Shown here: positions 33,949 to 46,704 of the stretch, one piece after another
Layout of the letters: every line of letters starts with the position of its first letter
Position numbering within the stretch: the first letter of the stretch is position 1
Assembly (NCBI GenBank): GCA_028583405.1
Contig: JAPTMU010000285.1
Span: 62,001 to 126,000 of the forward strand
DNA length: 64,000 bases
Origin: Pogonophryne albipinna
Lineage: Eukaryota > Chordata > Actinopteri > Perciformes > Artedidraconidae
Reading direction: 5' to 3'
Position numbers and translations under genes: made by a program
The notes under the pieces: model-generated
Told to the model about the DNA's origin: nothing
What the model saw: the letters and a program-made list of their open reading frames with translations, nothing else
Databases searched by the model: none

Positions 33949-36058
33949 GCTCTCTTCCTATTCGAATGAATATTATTAAGTTATCAAAGATTGAAACACT
34001 AATCCTCCAACTAGCACCTTCGTTCCTGATAAATAATATCCTATGTCATCCGAACTTAACTTTAAATCTGGGTTTTTTTAATTTATTTTTTGTTAAAAGT
34101 TTTTTTTATTTTTTATCATTTTTTAAAAGTTATAGTTTTTTTTATTTTTAATTATGATTTAAGTTTTTTTTTAAAATATTAATAAAGTAAATTAAAAGAT
34201 AAAAATTATGCAAATTTTAAAATCTAAAATGTTAAAATAAAAATTGTACAGTCTATGGTTTTGACTTTTGAAATATGAAAATAGAAATCGGGTGAAAATC
34301 TAAATCCAGTGTGTACAGTGCATACCGACGTGTATGGAATTATGCAAATGCCATAACTTGTGTTAGCTTCAATAAATTGGTGTTTGAATATTCTACAGTC
34401 TAGTTTGAAAGTCTATTATGTAAAATTTCTCATCTTTTAATTAGAAACCACTTTGTAATTCTATCCTGGCGATTGGCACATGTGTTCATTCTTAACACTT
34501 AAAATCAAGCTTCAAAATGTTATAGTATCTTTGTAATAATTCTGTATTACCCGCAGAGTGCGCTGTTGTAATTTCCAGCTCAATCCACTAGGGATAGCTG
34601 TTGCAAAACTGACCTTTTTTAACAAGAAGAAGCTTATTTCCTTAAAAATTGGAAGAAAATTGGAATATGGTTAAACAACACAGCACATAACCGCCAAAAC
34701 ACATTTGCAAACAAGAATATTCAAAAAACCGCCAATACGCACTTGCAAACAAGAATACTTCCAAAACCAGACTCCTACAAATACCAAACTTCCCACGGTA
34801 AGATAACCTGTCTATTTTATAGTTCCAACTCTGCAAAGAAATATGATTTGTCCTTCTCAATATGGAGTGCCTAGCCTCATGTGAGTGCGACTGAGTGTGT
34901 AAAAACAAACACAGTACTTTCAATTAGCATTTCACCAAATGGCGACTGCCGTGTAGCTTATTTTCAACATGAGGGCAAGACAAGATGGCAACTGATTTTC
35001 CAACCTCTAACCTGAAGAACAAAGGGATTTGAAAACACACCTCGTGTCTCTCACAGGGGAGTTTAAATAATGGCGGGGTGCAATCTTGTCAAGAAAATTC
35101 AACACAAAACAACAATGTAGTTTAAAATAACATTTCTATCTAGTTTACTATGAAAAATGGGCTTTATCTTATTGATATCATCACTTAAAGTTAGGAACCC
35201 TCTTACGCTTAAGCTATAAACCTATCTGCGTAATATTTGACTTTATAGTCCACTATTGGTCAACTGCTGCCATTTAGACACGCTAGGTGGGAGTACCATG
35301 GAGACTTATCAGCGACTATTAAATGACCGTCGTCAATTTAACGTAATGCTGCTGTAATTCCAAATACCATATTCCACCCGCAATATCTTGGTTGAAAATA
35401 GAACAGTTATGACCACTGATAAAGGCTTAGACCTTAATCAAGCCTTTTTCTCTAAAAGGACTTTTTTAAAAACAGTTCTAAACTGTTTTCGACTAGCACT
35501 GTCTTCAGTTACTCAACCCTAAGTTGATACGCTATGCCTTGTTGGTTTTCAATTACTTGGTCCGTAACCAATTCGCTATGTCCCATAGATCTTAACAATA
35601 ATCGTTAAATGGACTTATATATCCTTACGTCATAGGCTATCTAACTACTAACGTAACAAGAGACACCTACATGAAACCCCAACAAGACACCTATCCGAAG
35701 TACAATGACCACACACACATTTATATTTAAAATACAACACACACAAATTAGTAGCATGCAGGGTTAAAATGTAAGAAAAATAAGAAATGTGAACTCACCC
35801 TGCTTGTGACAAAGCAACGCCCCAAGGTATATAATTCTTATTGTTATAAATTTGGTTGTTCTAACATTAAATGCACAGCTATTTTCAGGATCCGCTGGCC
35901 TCCGTCAGACACACAAATTTAACATTGTCCTGCATAAACTATGAGAAATTCGACATAACAGGTTTCCTCTTACCACGTCTTTCGAGCTCGTGTGTGTCTA
36001 ACGGACGCCGCGTCCCCTTCAAACAGCTGGTTGTAGTCTCTCCCGGTTCAACGAAGAT
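33949..36058 (-). other. Provirus 5' leader, about 2.1 kb, AT-rich
   Basis: The leader runs from the primer-binding site to the gag start. It is unusually long and AT-rich (for example T-runs at 34070-34165) with no supported accessory ORF. The part nearest the LTR (about 35870-36058) is more GC-rich and could hold splice-donor or packaging signals. Confidence 0.6.
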
Positions 36059-36076
36059 CACGTCAGCGGGTCACCA
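36059..36076 (-). other. Retroviral primer-binding site, tRNA-Trp-like
   Basis: On the minus strand the sequence three bases after the 5' LTR is TGGTGACCCGCTGACGTG. It shares TGGTGACCC and GACGTG with the site complementary to tRNA-Trp used by avian sarcoma/leukosis viruses, but differs in the middle. The tRNA identity is tentative. Confidence 0.55.
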
Positions 36077-36079
36077 GAT

Positions 36080-36863
36080 TGTTAACCGTGATCGTTTTTC
36101 TCGCGTCCAGGAGAGAAGCTTAAAAGGAGACTAAATGGAGTCTCTGAGATGGGGTCAAATTGGTACTTTAATTAAAAATAAAGGCGCGGTTATGTTACAA
36201 ACAGAATATGTGTTCGACAGAAAGAGCAGTTCTGTCTCTGGGGCCTCGCAGGTAAAGAAAAAAGGCCGTCTTTCCGCTGTTTATATATCCTCTGCTGGCT
36301 CCTCCCAGCGGGCCGGCGCGCCACGTCTTAATGTCCGTTGTTTCGCATATCAGAGGATACAGACATTGTACATTCAATATATATCTAAACACGGCTTTTC
36401 TCTTCCTTAACTCTTTCATGACTTTTCATTTAACACATTCTAACCGCTGTAATCAATACTCCAAAAAGTACAGGAAATACTTCACAGCTGGAGTTTCTGG
36501 TCGTTCCGGAAGTTGTCACATGCTACTCACATCTGTAAACAATAACGTACTCAAATAAACTGTACCTTCATTTAATATTCAACAACAATAATAATAATAT
36601 CTCGACGTCTATAGTTGTAGTGTTGAAATCAGTAGGTTTCGGTGTGCAACATCATATCATCTCGCTGCTAAATTCACCTCTATAGTAAATGATATATTAG
36701 CCTCATGCTAAATGCTAACCGGAGATGAAGGATTTTCAGAATAAAAGCTTAACAACTGGTTGTGCACAGGACCTTCTGGTTTTTCAGTATAAAACAGCTT
36801 TTAAACTGACGGTATGTTTTATGGTTCATTATGTTATCAAAACATTGATTTTAATTTCTAACA
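36080..36863 (-). repeat. 5' LTR of the provirus
   Basis: 784 bp, minus orientation, starting TGTTAGAAATTAAAATC at 36863 and ending GGTTAACA at 36080. It has the same TATA and ATTAAA signals as the 3' LTR. Confidence 0.93.
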
Positions 36864-37271
36864 GAATAAACGTGCAGCACATATCACCGAACATTGCGCA
36901 AACACCCCCTTTCTCCGCCAGAAGCATATCCAACGCCATTCTATTTTGTATAGCCATAAGGGAGGTAGGCCCTAACTGTTCAGCTAGGCCTTCTACTGCG
37001 TCCCTAGTGAGGTTTGCTAAACGGAGGACATTGTAATTTACAAAGTTAATCCTGTCTACATTTTTGTTAGGGGTAATGGGAATAATGGCTGAAATGATAG
37101 GAATATTTTCGAACCCTGCCGCGATCTGGTCAGCTAATTTGTACTCATTAGGGACCCCCCGAGGAACTCCTATGGAGTCAATGTAAGTAGGGGAGTTACT
37201 GGAAAGGTCAAAGTCGACCCCTGTGTCTCTTTTGTTTAAAACGTGTCTTCGCCGTCGGTTAGCTAACTGAC
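36864..37271 (-). pseudogene. Retroviral env fragment: cleavage site to CX6CC (split gene)
   Basis: The minus-strand frame is open from the insertion edge. It starts with a poly-basic furin-like region (RRRR...NKR), continues through an N-terminal TM ectodomain, and reaches an immunosuppressive-domain-like helix followed by a CX6CC motif close to 36880. It then stops abruptly at the provirus boundary. This is the upstream half of the fragment at 26590-26955. The CX6CC arrangement indicates a gamma-type env with a covalent SU-TM link. The surface subunit upstream is absent. The frame looks undamaged apart from the split and truncation. Confidence 0.8.
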
Positions 37272-38294
37272 CGTATAGGCTAGGGAAAGATTACTGTCTA
37301 AACGCAATAACCTTTTTGATACTGCAGTGGAGGAGCTGGACGTGCATTCACAGAATAAAACAAGTCTTAATGTGGTGGTAAACCTAAATACATACAGCTC
37401 CAGTAAAACGTTTGGGACACACTTTCCCATTCACTTAGCATCCTAATGTTTCTGGCTACTTCAGTGTGGTGAACTCATAAACCACAACATTAGCATGCTA
37501 CGTTAGCATTCTGACTACCATGCTAAAATGTGACTCCAGATGGATAATAATTAAAGTAAGGCAAACTATTCAATACAAATCGATGCCATAAAAACATTAT
37601 TGTTACTTGTACCTGTGCCATGGTGGAAACTGTGAACAGTGTAGGCTATATATCATATAACAATATGTTCCAATCATATCGCTGTAAAAACGATTGTCAT
37701 ACACAAGTTCATACAAATAGGGAGATGAAATTATGAAATCATATTTATTTTATTAATTTGTTATACTAGCTGGAGTACGTAAATCATTATCAGACATTAG
37801 ACTTAAGCCAATTAAATTGTCCTTAAGCCGTAAGCTCTTGACCAAGTTAGGCTAACGTTTGCCAAAACTATTTCATAATTGCATTTACTGATTAGAATGA
37901 GCAAAGGAATGACAATCTTAAAAATCTCTAGGTTATTACCTCTGAGATTACAGCCTTGAGAAAGTAGGCCCTAAGCCAACACATGTTTCTTTTTTGTGCT
38001 TTTAGAACACCAATACAACAATGATGAGACATTGGGGATAGAGGTGGTGTCTGTCTCTCACCCATCAACTGACCTACTACAGTTCCCTAGTGCCACCACC
38101 AGGGGGCGGTAATTACATACTCAAAACAATGGCAGGGCAGGGTAAAGTTCCAGACAAAATATAAGAAAAATAAATCTTCTAATGCGAAAATAAAGGTTCA
38201 TACTTCTCAAAAAGGACAAAAAAGCACAGCTCCATTAGTAATGATTTTATTTGTTTATTTTAAAGAATAAGTTCACCTGCAAGTAGAATACTCT
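37272..38294. repeat. Inverted duplication, left arm part 2
   Basis: Reverse complement of the right arm (53014-53562, 56808-56888 and 57351-57738) after removing its LINE and MITE-like insertions. It includes the candidate polyadenylation region of the natterin-like gene and ends 108 bp past that gene's stop codon. Confidence 0.9.
38096..38109 (+). promoter_or_regulatory. CTCF core motif
   Basis: CCACCAGGGGGCGG fits the vertebrate CTCF core consensus at every position. A second copy in opposite orientation is at 53199-53212. Confidence 0.55.
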
Positions 38295-38401
38295 TTTACA
38301 AAAAGTGCTGTTCTGAGTATACAATGAGTAGCCATGCAGTTTAAAGTAGGAGAGATGTAAGGACTACAAGAGGTGAGTCAAATTTGTTTCTGTTATTTTA
38401 T

Positions 38402-39340
38402 CTATATTTCTTTAACATTTGCTTTTATTGAGGTGTAGGAAAGCCCTTTGTAAACGCCACTGGTTTCATACTGAAGCACACTATCATTCTGGCAGGTTAT
38501 TTTCACTGTGCCAGTGTAAGGCAGGTCAGTAGTAGCTCGACCGATGGTAAACTCAGCTTCCACCTTCTTTCCTGCAGGAACATTGATGGGAAAGGTCATG
38601 GTCTCCATTCTCTCTTCAGTGTTTTCCAGATGGTAAGAGCTCTCTGTTCCCATGGTAAAGCTGAATCCAGTTGAAACCTCCATTACCTCTGGAATCCCTG
38701 CACTCACTTCCATACTTAAGGTTGCCTCCATACTGTTGGTCACAGTCCATGAGGACATCTTTGTAATCTTCTTGGAGGATTCAATCGTGTGTTCTTGAGG
38801 GACTGAGGTGTCGTTTGAGTAAGTTATGGATTTGATTTCCTCTACAGTCACCTGGGGTACAACTTGGTGCATTGTTGGGTAGTTGACATCCATCAAAACG
38901 GTGGACTTGACAGCATTGAGGAACACGAATCCCATGTTATCGATATCAGAGCCACATTTTCCAACAACCCCGAGGCAGATTCCAGAGCCAACATCCATGG
39001 GGTATTCTTGTTTCAATCCCCAGCTGGTCATTTTGGCAAAGAACTCTCCTGGGCGATTTGTCTTGAATTTTATGGCCCCTAGACGAGTACCTGCTCCATT
39101 CCCCCACAGCGACAGAGAGGTGAAACACTCACCAGGGTTGAATGCATACTCATGATAGTTTCCACCTGGATTACCAAAAACGTTGTTGGTCCCATCTGTA
39201 AGCCAGGCCTTCACACTCTTCACCTGCCAGCCTTCGACCCACACTCCCAGCTTCTGCAAGGTCGCTCCATTTTTCTCACCAGTGAATGAAAAAGCGGTGC
39301 CTCCGCCGCCACCAATTACTGTCATTGGTGCATACGCCAT
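38402..39340 (-). CDS. Natterin-like / aerolysin-family pore-forming protein (Dln1-like)
   Basis: A 312-residue product. Residues 1-145 form a jacalin-type beta-prism lectin domain: a Gly-rich start ([12 protein letters not shown]), [10 protein letters not shown] at about 75-84 and [12 protein letters not shown] at its end. Residues about 160-312 form an aerolysin-like module with the alternating polar/hydrophobic strand region (about 200-235) that becomes the membrane hairpin in this family. I chose the ATG at 39340, not the earlier one at 39385, because TTTACATTTCAG (CAG at 39361-39363) is a strong splice acceptor, giving a non-coding upstream exon. There is no signal peptide, as in fish Dln1. 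The frame is intact. Family members bind glycans and form pores, and act in defence or as venom components; the role here is not known. A polyadenylation signal (AATAAA, minus strand) is near 38264. Confidence 0.88.
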   Translation of the reverse strand: MAYAPMTVIGGGGGTAFSFTGEKNGATLQKLGVWVEGWQVKSVKAWLTDGTNNVFGNPGGNYHEYAFNPGECFTSLSLWGNGAGTRLGAIKFKTNRPGEFFAKMTSWGLKQEYPMDVGSGICLGVVGKCGSDIDNMGFVFLNAVKSTVLMDVNYPTMHQVVPQVTVEEIKSITYSNDTSVPQEHTIESSKKITKMSSWTVTNSMEATLSMEVSAGIPEVMEVSTGFSFTMGTESSYHLENTEERMETMTFPINVPAGKKVEAEFTIGRATTDLPYTGTVKITCQNDSVLQYETSGVYKGLSYTSIKANVKEI

Positions 39341-39360
39341 CTTCGAGTTCGTAATCAGAT

Positions 39361-40238
39361 CTGAAATGTAAATGTCAAGAACCACTTTTAGGATTTTAAG
39401 AACGCATTAAAGAAGTTTAAATAACATTTAAAAAGGGGGTATTTTAAAATGTAAAATAAAAACAAATTAAACAATAAAAACGTCGCAATAAAACGAACAC
39501 CCAAAGCAAAGTTGTTTTCAGTGGCGGCCAATAGAGGGCGCAAAGGCGCGGCTCTCCCTGGTAGAACCTTTTTTTTTTTTTTTATACCCAACGTTTTTTA
39601 ATACAAACAATAATTATGTATTGTAACTTACATACTCACAATACATAATTATTGTTTATTTAAAAAAAATTGGGGGATAAAAAAACAAAAAAACTTTGTA
39701 AGTATGCATGTGTTTCAAATGCAAAAATAACGTGTGATATATAAAAAAATATATTATTATATTTGGGGGTAAAATTAGCTGACGGTTCATCCTCTCTCTC
39801 TTTTTCCAGACTACAGTTCATTACATTCATTTAGCAGACGCTTTTATCCAAAGCGACTTACATTGACATACCAGGGGCAGTTTAGGGTTAAGTGCCTTGC
39901 TCAAGGACACACTAGTGGTGGTGTTCCCAGGTGACGCTCTACCCACTAGGCCACGACTATCCAGTATAGTAGATACTATTCCACTATCGTTAACTAAGCA
40001 ACTAAGCAGGCAAGCAAGCGGGCAGGCAGGTTTTTCCAACTGGGAACCTACTTGGTTTGCTTGACTGCCTGCTTGCTTACTATCAATAGGGTTATAGTAT
40101 ACACTATACTGCAGTCTGAAAAAAGTTGTGAAAAATGGGATGCATGAAACATTATTTTGCATATTTACAATTTGGCATTTTCTTGCTCGTATATAATACA
40201 AACACAAGGTGTGGTTACCATTATGATTTATCCTCACC
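39361..40238. other. Upstream region of the natterin-like gene; contains a dispersed repeat
   Basis: The 5' non-coding exon and promoter must lie here or further upstream, but I cannot place them. Positions about 39822-39965 are a common fish retroposon-like repeat (TTTTATCCAAAGCGACTTAC, then AAGTGCCTTGCTCAAGGACA). Around 39600-39660 an AATTATTGTTT-type inverted repeat is visible. Confidence 0.6.
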
Positions 40239-40242
40239 TTAA

Positions 40243-41063
40243 CCCTCGATAGCATCCTGTTGCCCTCAGGCAACAAACCACTTTTCTCAACCTCACACTG
40301 GCCCTCTAAATATTTTAATTTTTTTAAATATACACAATGTCACCTGACATGCTGGTGTCCAATACAATGAGGGAATTATATGGGTGTGGCATTTTGTCTG
40401 GGGGTGGAGCAGTCCTTTCTGCAAGCACAGCTGCAGGGGACTCAGGGCCACCGCTTGGTAAGATACATTTCACTTTAACATATTAGAAATGTACACAACT
40501 TAAAATAAAAAATACATGCATGTGCATGAATACGTAAAGAAGTATATTTGATTGTTTAAAAACGTATTTATTAATTAGCTAAAACTATGTTTTTTTGTTC
40601 GTTGCCTCAGGGCAACACTGGGCCACTTTTTTCCAGGCAATATCATGCAAGTGTGCAAATGTGTCAAGATAGGGTAAGGCACACAGACACACACACATAG
40701 ACACACACGCACACACACAGACACACACACACACATAGACACACACGCACACATACACACACAGTCTCACACACACACACATAGACACACACGCACACAT
40801 ACACACACAGTCTCACACACAGTCTCACACACAGTCTCACACACACACACACACAGTCTCACACACAGTCTCTCACACACACACACACACACAGACACAC
40901 ACACATAGACACTCACACACACACACACATAGACACACACGCACACACACAGACACACACACACACACACACACATACACACACAGTCTCACACACACAC
41001 ACGCACACATACACACACAGTCTCACACACAGTCTCACACACACACACACACACACACACAGT

Positions 41064-41128
<65 letters not shown>

Positions 41129-41221
41129 ACACACATACATACACACACAGTCTCACACACAGTCTCACACACACACACACACAGTCTCACACACAGTCTC
41201 TCTCACACACACACACACAGT

Positions 41222-41284
<63 letters not shown>

Positions 41285-41608
41285 ACACACATACACACAC
41301 ACACACTCTCACACACACACACATACACACACACACACAGACATAGACACACTCACACACACACACAGAAAACCTTTTGAATTCATATAGAGTTGTTTTT
41401 CCTATTTCTTCTGAATGGTAGAAATCCTTGGTGTTTCCCCTCGTAGCATAGTGTTGCCCTGAGGCAACAAACCAACCCCTGGTTGAGGGGTGAGGGGTGA
41501 GGGGGGGTCACATTGTATAATTGATATAATATCAGGGACCCCTAACCTCCTAAAAGATATTGTGAAACATTTTTTTCCTCCCAAAATAAAAAGTCATGCC
41601 ATAGAGGG
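40243..41608. mobile_element. Non-autonomous piggyBac-like element filled by CA repeats
   Basis: TTAA at 40239-40242 and 41609-41612 bounds ends reading CCCTCGATAGCAT and, reverse complemented, CCCTCTATGGCAT: 13 bp with two mismatches. Near the left end, in the middle and near the right end lies a 16-bp palindrome (GTTGCCCTCAGGCAAC-type at 40259, 40601 and 41453), a plausible transposase-binding site. No transposase frame remains; about half the length is CA repeat. Confidence 0.75.
40678..41370. repeat. Complex (CA)n array with AGTCTC and AGA interruptions
   Basis: About 690 bp of CA tracts broken regularly by AGTCTC, AGA, ATAGA, ACG and ATA variants. The interruption pattern recurs in blocks (for example CACATAGACACACACGCAC), so the array grew by duplicating longer segments as well as by slippage. 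Confidence 0.95.
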
Positions 41609-41612
41609 TTAA

Positions 41613-42885
41613 TTGAAAAGCTGGTTTTGATCAGTCTACTGAGACACACCATACAAATCAGAGAGGGAAGGAACGGTAATACACATTTATTTGCTAGTTT
41701 GTACATAATACAATAATGCAAATCATAATGATAATAATTTCTATTATACCTATTATGATTTAATCTCACCTTGTTTGAAGAGCTGGGAAATGTGGGAATG
41801 GTGATGATCCCAGATGATGCTCAAACATTTATACTTTTATCAGAACACACCCATGATTTTGACGCTTCTTGCCATTGGTTAGTGGAAAATAAAGGCTTTC
41901 TTTATTCGAGTAACAAGTGTGGGGCAATGCAGAATAAACATTCTTCATCATGTTGTTGCTTGCAAAGGGGTGGTCTTGAATATGATGGCTCGGATCGTTG
42001 GGATCCGTCCTAATTTTCTCAAGAGATGAAGAGTTGGTTAACACGTTTTGCGCTTCCTGGCACATTTCCAATGTATTATAGGGATGTGTAGATTAAGTAA
42101 CGTAGGTTATGATGGGTCCAGGTGCCTCTCTTTGTGAATATATTAATTATTTTAGTGAGTTCCCCAAAAAAAATATTCTGAACTAGGAGCACATTTCGTC
42201 AGTCCCTTTAATCAGTTTGTCAAAGTGTCAGTAGCGGTGACGTGCGGTGAGGTAAATGGCAGGGGAGGCAGAGCCTGCGTCCCAAGATATTTACTATATT
42301 ATTATATATAGCTAAAAAATAAGCCAGAAAAAGATTAAGCGTATCCCAAAACCATGTCAAATGCAGTATGGCAAAAATGCATGCAACATACTTTGCAAGT
42401 GCAGCTGAAGTAGGTACCTACTACAACTACAAAAAGTAATGTGCAATTTGAGACAGCGTTAGCAAAGAACTTAGATGTTCTTCTATACTCTGGCATTAGT
42501 CAGCCAACCAACCCATGGCAACCATTCATTATCATCAGCTGGGGCTGCTTTGGATCGAATCTGCTGGGGTTGGTGTTATTATAAACCCACGTTCTGATAT
42601 CCATACTTATTCTTGAGCTGTTTTTTGGTTAAGCAAAACTGCTACCTAACGCAATGGCGAAAGTTTAACTAATCATTTAGAAAGAAAACTATACCGTTGT
42701 GTGCCCTGAGGTTCAAATCTATAATAAGTTACTATTTAAATATTTCTCCTTTAAAAACGATAAACGTATTGCTATATAAACGTAATAATATAAACATATT
42801 ACTTGGTCTCAAAAGTAATTAGATACGTTATTTGTTATATTACTATATTACTTTCCCCATTTCAACACCCCCCCCCCCCCCCCCC
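41613..42885. other. No supported gene
   Basis: 41690-41771 echoes 40140-40240 (ATTATGATTTA, then CTCACCTT), an imperfect duplication flanking the piggyBac-like element. The rest is AT-rich. A C19-type homopolymer lies at about 42867-42885. Confidence 0.5.
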
Positions 42886-42889
42886 TTAA

Positions 42890-43150
42890 CCCTTTTCTTG
42901 CGTGTTGGGTCAAAAGTGACCAAGTGACTTTGTTTTTTATCATAAATATTGTGTTTTTCATCCAATTGCCTCAAGACCTTATATTATCCTCCACACTAGG
43001 CCTCTGAACGTATACAATTGATGATCACCACTTGCATTGATTTGTTTAGTGATTTATTCAACAGTGAAACACCCGTGATGTTTTCGGTCAGAATTGACCG
43101 CCATAGGAAATGAATGGGTATGAGTGTATTATGTTTACCAATCTCGTTAC
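42890..43150 (+). mobile_element. Possible piggyBac left end
   Basis: TTAA (42886-42889) is followed by CCCTTTTCTTGCGTG and GGTCAAAAGTGACC, then CAGAATTGACCG. This resembles the TTAA-CCCTT start and subterminal repeats of fish piggyBac elements. The transposase-like ORF at 48065 has the right orientation to belong to it, but 5 kb of nested insertions separate them. Confidence 0.4.
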
Positions 43151-43154
43151 ATAA

Positions 43155-43560
<406 letters not shown>

Positions 43561-43650
43561 ACACGTACTATGTACTAAAAAGTTAGATTTTATATTTAAA
43601 ACTTTATCCAAAACCTTTCGCCTCTCTGACCTCTCGAGGTTCTATTAGAG

Positions 43651-45170
43651 CAGGGCTCTCCAACACGTCGATCGCGGGCAGCTTTTCAGTAGCTCGCCGC
43701 TCGATTATAGCGTAGTAAGGTTGCTTCTTGATTTTTCGGCCGCGGCTGGACAATAACGTTTTTTTTATTTTAGAATTGTTTCTGTCACACGAATATCAAA
43801 TTGGTTCGTGACAGTGATCAAGGAACAGACGTGACAGCGGCACAGCGACACTACACACGGAGCAGTCTGCTTTCTCCAGCAGCACCAGAACCAACAGCAG
43901 AATGACCCGCTCTGAATCAGTCCGTGTCGCTGCGGCTCAGAGACACACAGGGAGGGATTTGTGTTTTTGAAAAACACTCGTTATCGTCATGTCAGGTTTT
44001 TGGTGGATTTAATCAAGTCTTGGATTGCAGAGTATGAATGTCCTCTTGCTATTTTCAGTTGATAAATACTTATGTAAAGTTTGTGAAGGCAGGAGGAAAG
44101 CTTCCGCGATCACCGTCTCCTCTCCGTTCCTCCAAACCCCGCCCCCTCCTGAAAATAATGAGTGACAGGCTGATAGTGACCCGATAGAAACTTTATTATT
44201 CACTTAATCACTGATTGAGATGATGAAGCTAACTTACTCTCATACATTCATGGGATTAATGTAACAGTAAGACAGAGAAGGTGAGTGTGCACCCACATGC
44301 ACTATTTTTGTTTTTATAATGCTGTTGTCTGCTGTGTTCAGACTCAAGTCATGTGTGTGAGGCCTCATTCAGGACATTCAGTGTCCTTTCTTTAACAGAA
44401 GGCCGTTGCTAGAAGCTGCAGCTAGACTGCAGAAGTATTAGTTTTTTGTTTTTGAGGATGGAACAATTTCACACACAGATATAGGGAGGTTAGACCTATA
44501 CAATTGATTTATAATTTCATGTCAAGACGAAGAAGATGAAAAAGATGGCTGAACTGTTCAGTGTCAATCCTGTGGAGATGGAGATGGAGGTTATAAAGTC
44601 TCAGCAAAACTCACAACATTTCTGGAGCCTTGTAGACCCAGAAAACTATAAGAACATTCACCAAGCAGCACTGAACATGTCTGCTTTATTTGGTTCTGTT
44701 CTACAAACCTTTGTGAAGCAGCTTTTTCTCACATGAATGAAATCTAAATACAGAACAAGACTGACTGATCAACATTTAAATGACTAGAGTGAACCTAAGT
44801 GGGTCCAGCAGACCCCTCTATGGTGGACTCCAGGCAGCGCCATTCATCTCACTGACTGTACAAAAGAGTGAATGCACTTATTTGACCATAAGTGCACGAT
44901 GCTTGTAAGGTGGTGATTAAAGACATTGATGTGAATTCTCAGTGAAGTACTCACTATGTGGGCCATAATATGTGAGACATTTTCGTTTTCTTGGACCTTG
45001 ATGTGAAGTTAAGATTTGTGATAAGCTTTATTGCAATTTCATACGTGTACAAAAGTAGCTTAATTCAACTGATGAGTGCTATGTGAATAAATGTATGTGA
45101 TGCAAGTAGCTCTTGGCCACTTTCATTTTTTCAAAGTAGCTCCCAGATGAAGAAAGGTTGGAGACCCCTG
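43651..45170 (+). mobile_element. hAT (Charlie-like) element, internally deleted, perfect TSD
   Basis: The ends CAGGGCTCTCCAACACGTCG and, reverse complemented, CAGGGGTCTCCAACCTTTC are flanked by an exact 8-bp direct repeat, TATTAGAG (43643-43650 and 45171-45178). Only the C-terminal part of the transposase is recognisable inside. Confidence 0.93.
44536..44800 (+). pseudogene. hAT transposase C-terminal remnant
   Basis: The frame from 44536 reads MAELFSVNPVEMEMEVIKSQ, then HFWSLVDPENYKNIHQAALN. This is the region just before the dimerisation motif in ZBED5/SCAND3-like hAT proteins. The C-terminal motif (CEAAFSHMNEI) follows in a different frame, so at least one frameshift is present. The catalytic part upstream is deleted. 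Confidence 0.75.
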
Positions 45171-45303
45171 TATTAGAGGGTAACAGGTTGCAGAGAAGGC
45201 CTAGCCCGGCACCGGGAGTGTGGAACGTAGCCACTGACCTACTCCTATACCTCTAACCAATTCAGGTTCCAGTGGGGACCTTTCTCCCTGCGTGCCTCTC
45301 CAC

Positions 45304-46596
<1,293 letters not shown>

Positions 46597-46704
46597 CTCT
46601 CCACCTCTGCTTCCTACTTCTTACTTGCTACCCTTTTCCCTCAACCTATCCTAAGGGAGTGCATGTATGTAGACACGTTAGTCTAGCTGCTGTAGGCTTG
46701 GACT

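Larger units (their letters stand above)
26956..36863 (-). mobile_element. 9.9-kb endogenous retrovirus, defective, nested in env fragment
   Basis: The provirus is bounded by two LTRs (TGTTAG...TTAACA on the minus strand) of about 785-790 bp that are over 98% identical by eye. It carries a primer-binding site, a long leader, a short gag with a nucleocapsid finger, only pol 3'-end remnants, and an env with stops and a missing TM segment. The 4-bp flanks (GGAT at 26952-26955 and GAAT at 36864-36867, plus strand) differ at one position. They restore an unbroken reading context in the interrupted env, which supports a 4-bp target duplication. Confidence 0.92.

Noticed and set aside
39341..39385. 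Upstream ATG adding 15 residues to the natterin-like protein
   Set aside because: A strong splice acceptor lies between the two ATGs, and the extra residues are encoded mostly by intron-like sequence.
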